A stretch of 9,425 nt of DNA from DASYSA01 sp036003885. Lineage in GTDB: Bacteria; Acidobacteriota; Blastocatellia; UBA7656. The notes under the pieces are model-generated. The model was not told the origin of the DNA and did no database searches. It was given only the letters and a program-made list of their open reading frames with translations. Positions 1-5,908 of the stretch are shown here, in pieces. The stretch's first letter is position 1. Each line of letters starts with the position of its first letter. The position numbers were made by a program, and so were the translations under genes. The stretch covers positions 1 to 9,425 of the forward strand of contig DASYSA010000250.1 in assembly GCA_036003885.1 (NCBI GenBank). The letters are read 5' to 3'.

Positions 1-1401
1 GGCAGCGCCCGATGCCGGGCCTATCGTTCGCGCAAACAGAACGGTCGCCAGCATGCGGTCGGGCTCCGGGACATGTCTCACGCCGGTGAGGAACTCTTCG
101 ACCTGATAGAGAATCTCGTCCTGATTGCCAACGAAGGGAAGATGATCCACGCCGGGAAGCTCGACGAACTTCGCGCCCGGAATGTTCTGCGCAACATAGC
201 GGCCCTCCTCGACCCTGAGGCAGATGTCGCCCGTACGATGAATGATCAGCGCAGGCACCCGGATAGTCGGCAACACACCCCTCACATCAATCTCGGCATT
301 CATGTGGGTCAATGCGAGAGCCGCGCCGGGGCTTGCCCCCATCCGCAAATAGGTTGCCCACCAGTTGCGAAACTGCGGATCGTGAGCGACGCTGGGCGCT
401 CTCTCTTCCAACCCAACCGGCCCACCCCAATCGGACTGAATCTCATCGTAAAACTTCTGGCGCTCTTCCAGAGTCGGACCCCACGGGTAATCGGGATCCC
501 ATATTCGCTTGGCATAGGTTCCTATCATGACCAGCGCAATCGTCTTTTCGGGATAGGTTGCGGCAAAGAGACTGCACATCGGCCCGCCCTCCGATATGCC
601 GCATAAGGCTGCGCGCTCCGATCCTACCGCGTCCATCACCGCGCGCACATCATCCATGCGCTGTTCAAGGGTTGGAAGCTCATTCAACGGCACTCGGTCT
701 GAAAGGCCCGTTCCCCTTTTGTCGAAGAGTATCAGCCTCGAAAAGGACGCCAGCCGTTTAAGGAACCTTGCGAATAAGGGATCGGTCCAGAAATACTCGA
801 GGTGAGAGACCCATCCCATCACGAATACAAGGTCTACGGTGCCTTCGCCAATCACTTGATAGGCTATGTTCACGTCTCCGCTTCTGGCATAGCGAGTCTC
901 CGGACGCCGAATGATCGGCTCGGAGACCGGCGACGCATCGTGACCGGCGCTCGGCTCAGGGTTGGCTGCCTGAATCGTTACACTGTTGAAACCGCCGCCG
1001 GGCGAATCCTCTTCTTCGATCAGAACGCGCGATCGCGTGCGCTCTCTCACGATCAGTTCCTCGCGGTCGCATGGCGTTTCAGTGACTTCGGCGGCAAACC
1101 TGTATCCTCGCCGGGGAACGGTTTCGATATATTGGCCCCCGGATGGGCTCGGTCCCAGAGCTTTTCTCAAGACGGAAATATTGACTGCGAGGTTGGCCTC
1201 TTCGACGAAGGTGTCGGGCCAGACTCGATTCATCAGATCGTCTTTTTCAAGCACACGCCCGCAGTTCTCGAGGAGGACGACCAGAGTGTCCAACGCCTTC
1301 GGGGTCAGCGGCACGGCCTCTCCGCTTTTGCGAAGGATTCTGTCCTCCAGGTCCAGCCGAAAATGTCCGAACTGGTAAAAGCGATGGGATCGTGCGGTCA
1401 T
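1..1401 (-). CDS. Winged-helix regulator fused to alpha/beta hydrolase and a cyclase-like start (C-terminus off window)
   Basis: Reading the minus strand from ATG at 1401-1399 gives 467 codons with no stop, running off the left edge. Residues about 8-105 form an OmpR/CadC-type winged helix: the opening FGHFRLDLEDRIL, the PLTPKALDTL recognition region, and the closing signature YIETVPRRGYRF. A charged linker (about 106-168) follows. Residues about 170-440 are an alpha/beta hydrolase with nucleophile elbow GISEGG (Ser270), probable acid Asp392 (RTGD) and catalytic His420 (GVDH). From about 448 the text RMLATVLF is the usual opening of a class III nucleotide cyclase domain, but the following motif FTDIVG reads FARTIG. 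There is no transmembrane segment, so the protein is probably a cytoplasmic one-component regulator in which the hydrolase may sense or process a ligand; that role is inference. No clear Shine-Dalgarno precedes the ATG, which abuts a repeat array. The start fits the usual short N-terminus before the first winged-helix strand. Confidence 0.85.
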   Translation of the reverse strand, partial: MTARSHRFYQFGHFRLDLEDRILRKSGEAVPLTPKALDTLVVLLENCGRVLEKDDLMNRVWPDTFVEEANLAVNISVLRKALGPSPSGGQYIETVPRRGYRFAAEVTETPCDREELIVRERTRSRVLIEEEDSPGGGFNSVTIQAANPEPSAGHDASPVSEPIIRRPETRYARSGDVNIAYQVIGEGTVDLVFVMGWVSHLEYFWTDPLFARFLKRLASFSRLILFDKRGTGLSDRVPLNELPTLEQRMDDVRAVMDAVGSERAALCGISEGGPMCSLFAATYPEKTIALVMIGTYAKRIWDPDYPWGPTLEERQKFYDEIQSDWGGPVGLEERAPSVAHDPQFRNWWATYLRMGASPGAALALTHMNAEIDVRGVLPTIRVPALIIHRTGDICLRVEEGRYVAQNIPGAKFVELPGVDHLPFVGNQDEILYQVEEFLTGVRHVPEPDRMLATVLFARTIGPASGAA

Positions 1402-1404
1402 AAT

Positions 1405-1598
1405 GGGAAATGCGAAATGACGAAAAGTTACCGACGGGGCCGATTATAAGCCTGGGGAAAGGAAATGCGAAATGCGAAATGCGGAAATGCGAAGTGTGGA
1501 AATGCGAGGTTATCAAAGGCATGATCTGGTTATACACTGCGTCTCGGGCATTTCGCGCTTCCATTTCGAATTTCGCATTTCGCATTTCCGCATTTCCT
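1405..1598. repeat. Heptamer repeat array 1, inverted arms (GAAATGC / GCATTTC)
   Basis: This fills most of the 201-bp gap between the DUF1579-like gene stop (1603) and the regulator start (1401). On the plus strand, 1461-1509 is a run of GAAATGC heptamers, three perfect in a row and then variants with an extra G (GGAAATGC) or substitutions. After about 38 unrelated bases, 1548-1598 carries the reverse complement as GCATTTC units. A small satellite (GGGAAATGC, GAAATGAC) at 1405-1422 touches the next start codon. Transcribed RNA could fold into a long imperfect hairpin. Its position just after a stop codon would suit a terminator or mRNA 3' end, but no T-run is clear. Confidence 0.8.
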
Positions 1599-1602
1599 TG
1601 CC

Positions 1603-2166
1603 CTATTCTATTCGGGTGTAGGTAGTGGTCAGCAATGGTCCATCCTTACCCTCCGGAGTCTCTCCGATCAACTCCACCACAAAGTGATCGGCATCCACAG
1701 TTCGAGTGATGACCTTGAGGGTTTGCCTGGCACCGCCTTCATCGGCGAAGCTACCCCTCAAAGTGACCGTCTTGCCGTTGTCTGAACTAGTGCCGGTCAT
1801 GGTCAAGATCGCGGTGGACATAGTGTAGGTCCAGCAAGCCTCATATTGTTTAGTGGCGTTGTTGTATCCCATCAGGCGCAGGCCGGTAGTGGTCTCGCCC
1901 ATGAAGGTCCCGGAATTCTCCTCGATGAGGAAGCGCCCGCCGAGGGCGCCGGTAATTTTGGCGGTGCCACTGGACTCGGTTGCGGGCCCGCCAGGCTGCA
2001 TTGTGAACTTTGTGGACGTCTTGTAGTTGCCTATTCGCTTGTTCAACTGCTGGTGGACCGAACCGGGGTTTGCAGCAGATTGTGCGCTTTCTTGTGCAGT
2101 TACCCCATTGGATGCCAGAACCAGAACCACAACGATAAGGCCTGGTCGTATCATTCTTCCAATCAT
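1603..2166 (-). CDS. Exported DUF1579-like protein
   Basis: 187 residues. An N-terminal signal peptide (MIGRMIRPGL then a hydrophobic run to about residue 22) has a plausible signal peptidase I site after GVTA (residue 24), so the mature protein is probably periplasmic or secreted. The rest is a beta-rich single domain resembling the DUF1579 family: LNKRIGNYKT (41-50), the core LGGRFLIEENSG (75-86), GLRLMGYNNATKQYEACW (95-112), and a C-terminal beta region ending TTTYTRIE. The family has no settled biochemical role; it resembles small lipocalin-like beta-barrel proteins. I place the start at ATG 2166 because AAGGAG lies 6 bases upstream. A GTG at 2184 would add six residues, but the Shine-Dalgarno would then fall inside the coding sequence. 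It appears to be a single-gene unit followed by repeat array 1. Confidence 0.8.
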   Translation of the reverse strand: MIGRMIRPGLIVVVLVLASNGVTAQESAQSAANPGSVHQQLNKRIGNYKTSTKFTMQPGGPATESSGTAKITGALGGRFLIEENSGTFMGETTTGLRLMGYNNATKQYEACWTYTMSTAILTMTGTSSDNGKTVTLRGSFADEGGARQTLKVITRTVDADHFVVELIGETPEGKDGPLLTTTYTRIE

Positions 2167-2172
2167 GTCGTT

Positions 2173-2178
2173 CTCCTT
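2173..2178 (-). promoter_or_regulatory. Shine-Dalgarno that fixes the DUF1579-like gene start
   Basis: The minus strand reads AAGGAG followed by AACGAC and then ATG (2166-2164), a near-ideal ribosome binding site. It overlaps codons of the longer GTG-initiated reading (2184), which argues for the shorter protein. Confidence 0.7.
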
Positions 2179-2286
2179 TTTCACCTGCTGTCATCGTAGA
2201 TGTCCCGCCGGCTCGGACTAACCGGAACTGCAAAAAATCGTAAAGCTCATCCGAGTGCAGGACACGTGAATGGCTCGGCGTCAGGA

Positions 2287-2700
2287 TTAGTCCCCGGTCC
2301 TTTGAGTGAGGCTGAACCAGTTACCTGAATTGTCCTTGAAGACGGCCTCGATGCCATAGGGTCTCTCCGCTGGAGGCGAGAGGAACTCCACCCCTTTAGC
2401 TTTCAACTCATCATAGGTGACCTGACAGTTGGGCGTGTCGAAAACGCCGGCGCCCAGATTGCCTTTTTCAATCATGGATCTGAGCTGAGTGGCTGTGGCT
2501 TCATCAAACATCATGCCGGCCTTGGGTTCCATCAGGATGATTTCGAAGCCTGGCTGATCCTTTGGCGAGACGGTAAGCCAGCGGAAGCCCTCCATCGAGA
2601 CATCGGTTCGAACCTCGAAGCCAAGCTTGTCTCGATAGAACTCAAGGGCTGCGTCCTGATTGATGACGTAGATTGTCGCGTGCGACATTTTTTCGATCAT
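2287..2700 (-). CDS. VOC superfamily (glyoxalase-fold) protein
   Basis: 137 residues, the normal size for a single-polypeptide VOC protein with two beta-alpha-beta-beta-beta modules. Module one starts MSHATIYVINQDAALEFYRDKLGFEV (5-30), the classic strand, helix and FYxDxLGFE pattern, followed by FEIILMEP (52-59). Module two runs from GAGVFDTPNCQVTYDELKAKGVEF (83-106) to the end EAVFKDNSGNWFSLTQ (118-133). His7 and Glu53 sit where VOC metal ligands often occur. The usual final glutamate (as in DPDGNxxEL) is replaced by serine in GNWFSL, so metal-dependent catalysis is uncertain and a binding or resistance-type role is possible. AGAGGA lies 4 bases before ATG 2700. The gene follows the AraC-type regulator after 175 bp and is the obvious candidate target. 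The substrate cannot be deduced. Confidence 0.85.
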   Translation of the reverse strand: MIEKMSHATIYVINQDAALEFYRDKLGFEVRTDVSMEGFRWLTVSPKDQPGFEIILMEPKAGMMFDEATATQLRSMIEKGNLGAGVFDTPNCQVTYDELKAKGVEFLSPPAERPYGIEAVFKDNSGNWFSLTQRTGD

Positions 2701-2875
2701 GGTTTCCTCTCGTGTTCTGCGTTGTAAGCGCGAGCTGGTCGCTCACGCGGGCCATTCGATCGACCCGGATGCAAAAACGCGGACTGATGTTGCCGCCTCG
2801 CGATTTGCTCAGAGGGTCTGATTCGGGCCGCGTATAGAGTAATCGTTTATTCGAAGGGCTGCTTCTCGAAAATTG
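2701..2875. other. AraC-VOC intergenic spacer
   Basis: This is the only sizeable spacer between same-strand genes in the window with no heptamer array. The first part downstream of the regulator (about 2848-2871) contains TTCGAA and TTCTCGAA separated by 7 bases, a possible partial dyad, but no convincing -35/-10 pair. The VOC ribosome binding site lies at 2705-2710. It could hold a promoter or operator for the VOC gene; this is inference. Confidence 0.3.
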
Positions 2876-3328
2876 CTAATCTTGCCTGGGGCCACCGGGC
2901 TGGAGCCCGTACATGATAAGGAAGCAGGCCGGGACGTTGCTGTGCGGGAACCGCCTGAACAGGAAGACTCTGGCGCGGTAGCTTATAGGAGGGCGACCCA
3001 CGTGGCGATGGAACAGGGTGCTGAAGGAACCCAGGCTCTCGAAGCCGACTTCAAAGCAGACATCGGTGACCGAAAGCTGGCTCGAGGCAAGTAGCTCTTT
3101 AGCCCTTTGGATTCGCCGCTCGGTGAGATACTGATGGGGTGTTCTGTCGAAGACCTGCCTGAAGAGCCGCAAGAAGTGATAACGTGACAAGCACGCCTGG
3201 CGGGAGATCTGATCCAGGTCGAGGGGAAGGTGATAACAGTCGTCGATGAACTCGCGGGCCCGTGACAGCCTGCGATAGGTATCGGCGTCTGCCGACTTCA
3301 ATTTGATCACGCCCGATTCTGTGTTCAT
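2876..3328 (-). CDS. Minimal AraC-family transcriptional regulator
   Basis: 150 residues, essentially only the AraC DNA-binding domain, with no room for the usual N-terminal sensor domain. Helix-turn-helix 1 covers about 36-57 (LDQISRQACLSRYHFLRLF). The linker helix reads RRIQRAKELLASS (71-83). Helix-turn-helix 2 covers about 85-107, with the family signature VCFEVGFESLGSFSTLFHRHVG and the terminal PPISYR (113-118). A 30-residue non-conserved tail follows. Such short regulators act as soluble DNA-binding activators, and any ligand must come from elsewhere. The start at ATG 3328 lies one base from repeat array 2, with no strong ribosome binding site (only CAGAGACCG). It is probably the first gene of a pair with the VOC protein behind it. 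Confidence 0.88.
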   Translation of the reverse strand: MNTESGVIKLKSADADTYRRLSRAREFIDDCYHLPLDLDQISRQACLSRYHFLRLFRQVFDRTPHQYLTERRIQRAKELLASSQLSVTDVCFEVGFESLGSFSTLFHRHVGRPPISYRARVFLFRRFPHSNVPACFLIMYGLQPGGPRQD

Positions 3329-3329
3329 C

Positions 3330-3423
3330 GGTCTCTGGTTTATGGTCTCTGGTTTTGTCTATGCACTCCAGCTTGAGACAAGACACTATAAACCAAAAAC
3401 CATAGACCACAAACCATAAACCT
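3330..3423. repeat. Heptamer repeat array 2, inverted arms (GGTTTAT / ATAAACC)
   Basis: This occupies essentially the whole 97-bp gap between the TPR gene stop (3426) and the AraC start (3328). The plus-strand left arm, 3330-3360, divides as GGTCTCT, GGTTTAT, GGTCTCT, GGTTTTG, TCT. The right arm, 3381-3422, reads AAAAACC, ATAGACC, ACAAACC, ATAAACC after a partial unit. About 20 bases of unique sequence separate the arms. They are imperfect inverted copies and can fold as a hairpin in the transcript. Confidence 0.8.
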
Positions 3424-3425
3424 TT

Positions 3426-4505
3426 TTACTTGCCTTTAGGCCACTGATAACTCTTTGACCAGTTCAGGAACTCGCTCACCCTGGTCCCATTGTGCGCAAG
3501 CCAGTTCGACGCCTCTGCAGACCTGCCGCTTTGATGTATGTAATAACAGAATGCCTCGACGTAGTTGCGGTTCTTCATCTCGACGAAATATGGCCTGTAG
3601 TGGTTCCACGCAAAGCCGGACTGATTCTTCTTTCCTTCCGACAGAACCGTGAAGAGCGTTGAGAAGTTCTCGACAACCAGATTCATCGCGCTCTTGTCCT
3701 TGTTCTTCTCCAGGTAAGGGGAAGCTGCGAGCATAGACAGTGCCAAATTGGCAGCGTTGAAGTCGCCCTCATCCGTCCTCATCGTCGCGTCGACAACTAT
3801 GGTGATGTTCGACTCTTCGCCGGGACCGACCCCGCTTTGAATAATGCCTTGCATGGTTTTCAGCGCGGCGGCCGACCTGCTGGAGTCTGGCTCGAGCACG
3901 AGGAATCTGCAGAGAGCCAGCACAGCCTGAACCTTGTAGCCGCTAGTGAAGTACAACTGCCCCAGGCCCAGATGGCTGCCGGGGTAATTCGGATCCAGCG
4001 CGGCAGATTCCTTCAGACTCTTCCTGGCCTCTTCCGGTTTGCCGAAATTCAGATAGGTGATCGCCAGGTTCATCGGAAACTGAGCATCAGTCGGGAAGGA
4101 CTTCATCCCCTGCTTATAGACTTTGATCGCCAGTTCCGGCTCATCCAGGCGGTCGAGATTGTTGCCGATCAGCAGGTAGAAGGCGGCAAGCTGCTGGGAT
4201 TTGTACGTCGCCCCTTTGTATGCGACGCCCAGGCTCTTCATGTACTCCTCCTTTCCAAAGTGGGAGTACGCCAGCTGGTACATCGCGGCCACGTCATCAG
4301 GGTTTTCACCCAATATCTGTTGCAATCGGGCGATCGCGCCGTCGAAGTCACGCCGGTCATCGAACGCGATGGCGTCACGCAGCAAGTCCCGGTGTTTGTC
4401 CAAACCTGTAGCCGGTGTGAGCTTGGGCTCAGGAATTCTTTGCGAAAGACCGGCCGATGGAAATAGTAGCCCGGTCAGGAGCAGCAACATTAGCTTCTTG
4501 ATCAT
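3426..4505 (-). CDS. Exported tetratricopeptide-repeat protein
   Basis: 359 residues. A signal peptide (MIKKLMLLLLTGLLFPSAGLS) ends near residue 21-22, so the protein is exported, probably to the periplasm. TPR-type helical pairs follow: about 42-75 (AIAFDDRRDFDGAIARLQQIL), 74-105, 106-139 (LIGNNLDRLDEPELAIKVY), 141-173 (LAITYLNFGKPEEARKSL) and 175-206 (HLGLGQLYFTSGYKVQAVL). These are protein-protein interaction scaffolds. A different C-terminal domain (about 230-359), rich in aromatic residues (NHYRPYFVEMKNRNYVEAF, WLNWSKSYQW-like ending), has no function I can name. ATG 4505 gives the complete signal peptide; only a weak GAGA ribosome site precedes it. Repeat array 2 starts directly after the stop, and hairpin array 3 lies upstream. 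Confidence 0.82.
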   Translation of the reverse strand: MIKKLMLLLLTGLLFPSAGLSQRIPEPKLTPATGLDKHRDLLRDAIAFDDRRDFDGAIARLQQILGENPDDVAAMYQLAYSHFGKEEYMKSLGVAYKGATYKSQQLAAFYLLIGNNLDRLDEPELAIKVYKQGMKSFPTDAQFPMNLAITYLNFGKPEEARKSLKESAALDPNYPGSHLGLGQLYFTSGYKVQAVLALCRFLVLEPDSSRSAAALKTMQGIIQSGVGPGEESNITIVVDATMRTDEGDFNAANLALSMLAASPYLEKNKDKSAMNLVVENFSTLFTVLSEGKKNQSGFAWNHYRPYFVEMKNRNYVEAFCYYIHQSGRSAEASNWLAHNGTRVSEFLNWSKSYQWPKGK

Positions 4506-4560
4506 AGTACAGATTTCTCGGTGTTACCGAATGGAGGTTGTGCAGGCTGGAAGGAAATTT

Positions 4561-4609
4561 GAATTTCGAATTGCGGATTTCGAATTTCGCAATTCGAAAT
4601 CCGCAATTC
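4561..4609. repeat. Heptamer repeat array 3 with a perfect 19-bp hairpin
   Basis: Exactly seven 7-base units: GAATTTC, GAATTGC, GGATTTC, GAATTTC, GCAATTC, GAAATCC, GCAATTC. Bases 4568-4586 are perfectly complementary to 4591-4609 with a 4-base loop (TCGC). It lies 25 bases after the stop of the small exported protein (4635) and 55 bases before the TPR start. The stem is AT-rich in part and lacks a T-run, so it is not a typical intrinsic terminator. Confidence 0.85.
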
Positions 4610-4634
4610 TCCTGACTTACGCCGCTGTTCAGGC

Positions 4635-4928
4635 TCAATGACGATTGTCGTAGCGCATGCCCCTTTCAACTTCTCCCATTGCCTGGTTCACCAGTCTGAT
4701 AGCTCTGGCCCGATGTCCGCCCTTGTCGGACGTAGCATCGTCCAGCTCGCGCTTCGCATTGCGCAACGCCTCGAGAGCCGCCTGCATGTGCGGTTGTTCT
4801 TCTCTCGTTCTCGGAGGCCTCCTGTCTCTCTGCGCTTCGCTTTTGGCATAGCCGGGCAGGGCGATGGCAAGCAGAGAAGCCGGCAGGATCTTTGTCAGTA
4901 CTGAACGTCGAGAAAATCTATCCATCAT
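4635..4928 (-). CDS. Small exported protein with Tat-like signal and DKGGHR motif
   Basis: 97 residues. The N-terminus FSRRSVLTK (5-13) matches the twin-arginine pattern with V in place of F, followed by a hydrophobic stretch ILPASLLAIALPGYA (14-28), so export by the Tat route is plausible. The mature part is polar at first (ERDRRPPRTREEQ-like, 31-45), then a helical conserved-looking segment: MQAALEALRNAKRELDDATSDKGGHRARAIRLVNQ with GEVERGMRYD at the end. DKGGHR (68-73) joins two predicted helices, which suggests a helical hairpin. No cofactor or catalytic motif is visible, and I do not recognise a named function. A strong AGGAGGA (4933-4939) lies before tandem ATG codons at 4928 and 4925; either could start translation. 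Confidence 0.75.
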   Translation of the reverse strand: MMDRFSRRSVLTKILPASLLAIALPGYAKSEAQRDRRPPRTREEQPHMQAALEALRNAKRELDDATSDKGGHRARAIRLVNQAMGEVERGMRYDNRH

Positions 4929-4932
4929 CGAA

Positions 4933-4939
4933 TCCTCCT
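4933..4939 (-). promoter_or_regulatory. Strong Shine-Dalgarno before tandem ATG codons
   Basis: AGGAGGA on the minus strand is followed by TTCG and then ATGATG. The spacing slightly favours the second ATG (4925), so the protein may be 96 rather than 97 residues. Confidence 0.65.
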
Positions 4940-4983
4940 GTGGTTGGCTGTGGTGAGTTTGTCCTTATTCAAAGAGTGTATCG

Positions 4984-5015
4984 AAAAACGATCGTGAAGG
5001 GTGAGGGTCTTCACG
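4984..5015 (-). terminator. Intrinsic terminator candidate after the sirtuin gene
   Basis: The minus strand reads CGTGAAG, nine loop bases, CTTCACG (perfect 7-bp stem, 5015-5009 with 4999-4993), then ATCGTTTTT. The stem plus T-tract, about 130 bases after the sirtuin stop and before the next gene's ribosome site, suits a rho-independent terminator for the ribA-sirtuin unit. The stem is short, so confidence is moderate. Confidence 0.45.
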
Positions 5016-5143
5016 TTTGATCTCTTCGCAAGGTGTCGCCAAAAAGGATATCCCTGAAAGAGGCTGACAATCAATAGCGAGGTCACGCCGAAGGCTGGTC
5101 AGGGTTGGGACCAGACGGCAAGACGAGTATCCGGTGACAGTCA

Positions 5144-5908
5144 TCAATCGATTCCCGCCAGTCTTCCCAGGATGGGGCCGATCTCGACGTTGAGAACCAG
5201 GTCGGCGATGTGGTCGAGCTCGGTTGGGTCCCGATTAATGATGACCAGTCTTGCGCCTCCCCGCTGGGCCATTATGGGAAAGCCCGCCGCGGGATAGACG
5301 ACCAGAGAGGAGCCGATCGCCAGGAAAAGATCACACTGTTGGGTCTCTTCGCGTGCCCGCCGCATCGGTTCTTCGGGCATCGGTTGACCGAAGGAGATGG
5401 TCGCGCTCTTGATCAATCCACCGCAGCGCGTGCACACAGGAGGTTCCTCATCGACCTTGAATGCCTCGAATAACGGGGCGAGTTCATAACGCCGGCCGCA
5501 TCTCAGGCAGTGGGCGTAAGTGCCGTTGCCGTGAAGCTCGATGATTTTCTCCGGAGGGACGCCTGATTTTTGATGCAAGCCGTCGATGTTCTGAGTGATG
5601 ACGCCGCCAACCTTGCCTTCCTTGACTAAATGAGCGATCGCGCGGTGGCCGCGATTTGGTGCGGCGGCTGCGAAGGACTCATCGACAGCCATTTTGCGGC
5701 GCCAGGTCTCCCTTCGCATCTCTTTAGAAGCGAGGAAGTCACTGAAGTCGATTGGCTGATGTTTTGTCCAGAAGCCTCCGGGGCTTCGGAAGTCAGGTAT
5801 GCCGGATTCGGTGCTGATTCCCGCGCCGGTGAAGACGGCGGCTCGGCTGCTCTCGGCGAGCAGTCTCCGTAGCTCGTCAATCTGCTGCTCGTCCGTGAGA
5901 TTCCGCAC
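5144..5908 (-). CDS. cobB: SIR2-family NAD-dependent protein deacylase (sirtuin, CobB-like)
   Basis: 254 residues, normal for bacterial sirtuins. It would remove acyl groups from lysines using NAD+, producing nicotinamide and O-acyl-ADP-ribose, in the cytoplasm. Visible motifs: Rossmann/NAD site TGAGIS (27-32) with GIPDFRSPGG (36-45), TQNIDGLH (105-112), catalytic His126 in ELHG, a zinc knuckle of Cys134/Cys137 and Cys159/Cys162, ISFGQPMPEE (171-180), GSSLVVYPA (199-207) and IINRDPT (223-229). The Tyr-x-x-Arg pair typical of desuccinylase sirtuins is not evident in the 60-75 region (RRETWRRK), so deacetylase activity is more likely. It starts with GTG (5908) directly after the ribA stop (TAA), so the two genes are surely co-transcribed and probably translationally coupled; no good ribosome site of its own is visible. 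Confidence 0.93.
   Translation of the reverse strand: MRNLTDEQQIDELRRLLAESSRAAVFTGAGISTESGIPDFRSPGGFWTKHQPIDFSDFLASKEMRRETWRRKMAVDESFAAAAPNRGHRAIAHLVKEGKVGGVITQNIDGLHQKSGVPPEKIIELHGNGTYAHCLRCGRRYELAPLFEAFKVDEEPPVCTRCGGLIKSATISFGQPMPEEPMRRAREETQQCDLFLAIGSSLVVYPAAGFPIMAQRGGARLVIINRDPTELDHIADLVLNVEIGPILGRLAGID

Noticed and set aside
73..606. Plus-strand open frame of 177 codons
   Set aside because: Antisense to the hydrolase domain (catalytic Ser270, Asp392 and His420 are read on the minus strand); no recognisable protein features.
802..1449. Plus-strand open frame of 215 codons
   Set aside because: It lies entirely antisense to the winged-helix/hydrolase regulator, whose minus-strand translation has clear domain motifs; the plus-strand text has none.
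1247..1585. Minus-strand open frame of 112 codons
   Set aside because: Its first half is translated heptamer array 1 and its second half is a shadow of the regulator in another frame.
3837..4466. Plus-strand open frame of 209 codons
   Set aside because: Antisense shadow of the TPR gene, whose repeats and signal peptide are unmistakable.
4429..4638. Minus-strand open frame of 69 codons
   Set aside because: Mostly hairpin array 3 translated as FRIAKFEIRNSKF-like repeats, overlapping the TPR gene start.
4965..5147. Small minus-strand frame whose ATG (5144-5142) overlaps the sirtuin stop as TGATG
   Set aside because: The overlap looks like coupling, but the protein has no domain-like features and the candidate terminator hairpin (4984-5015) lies inside it.
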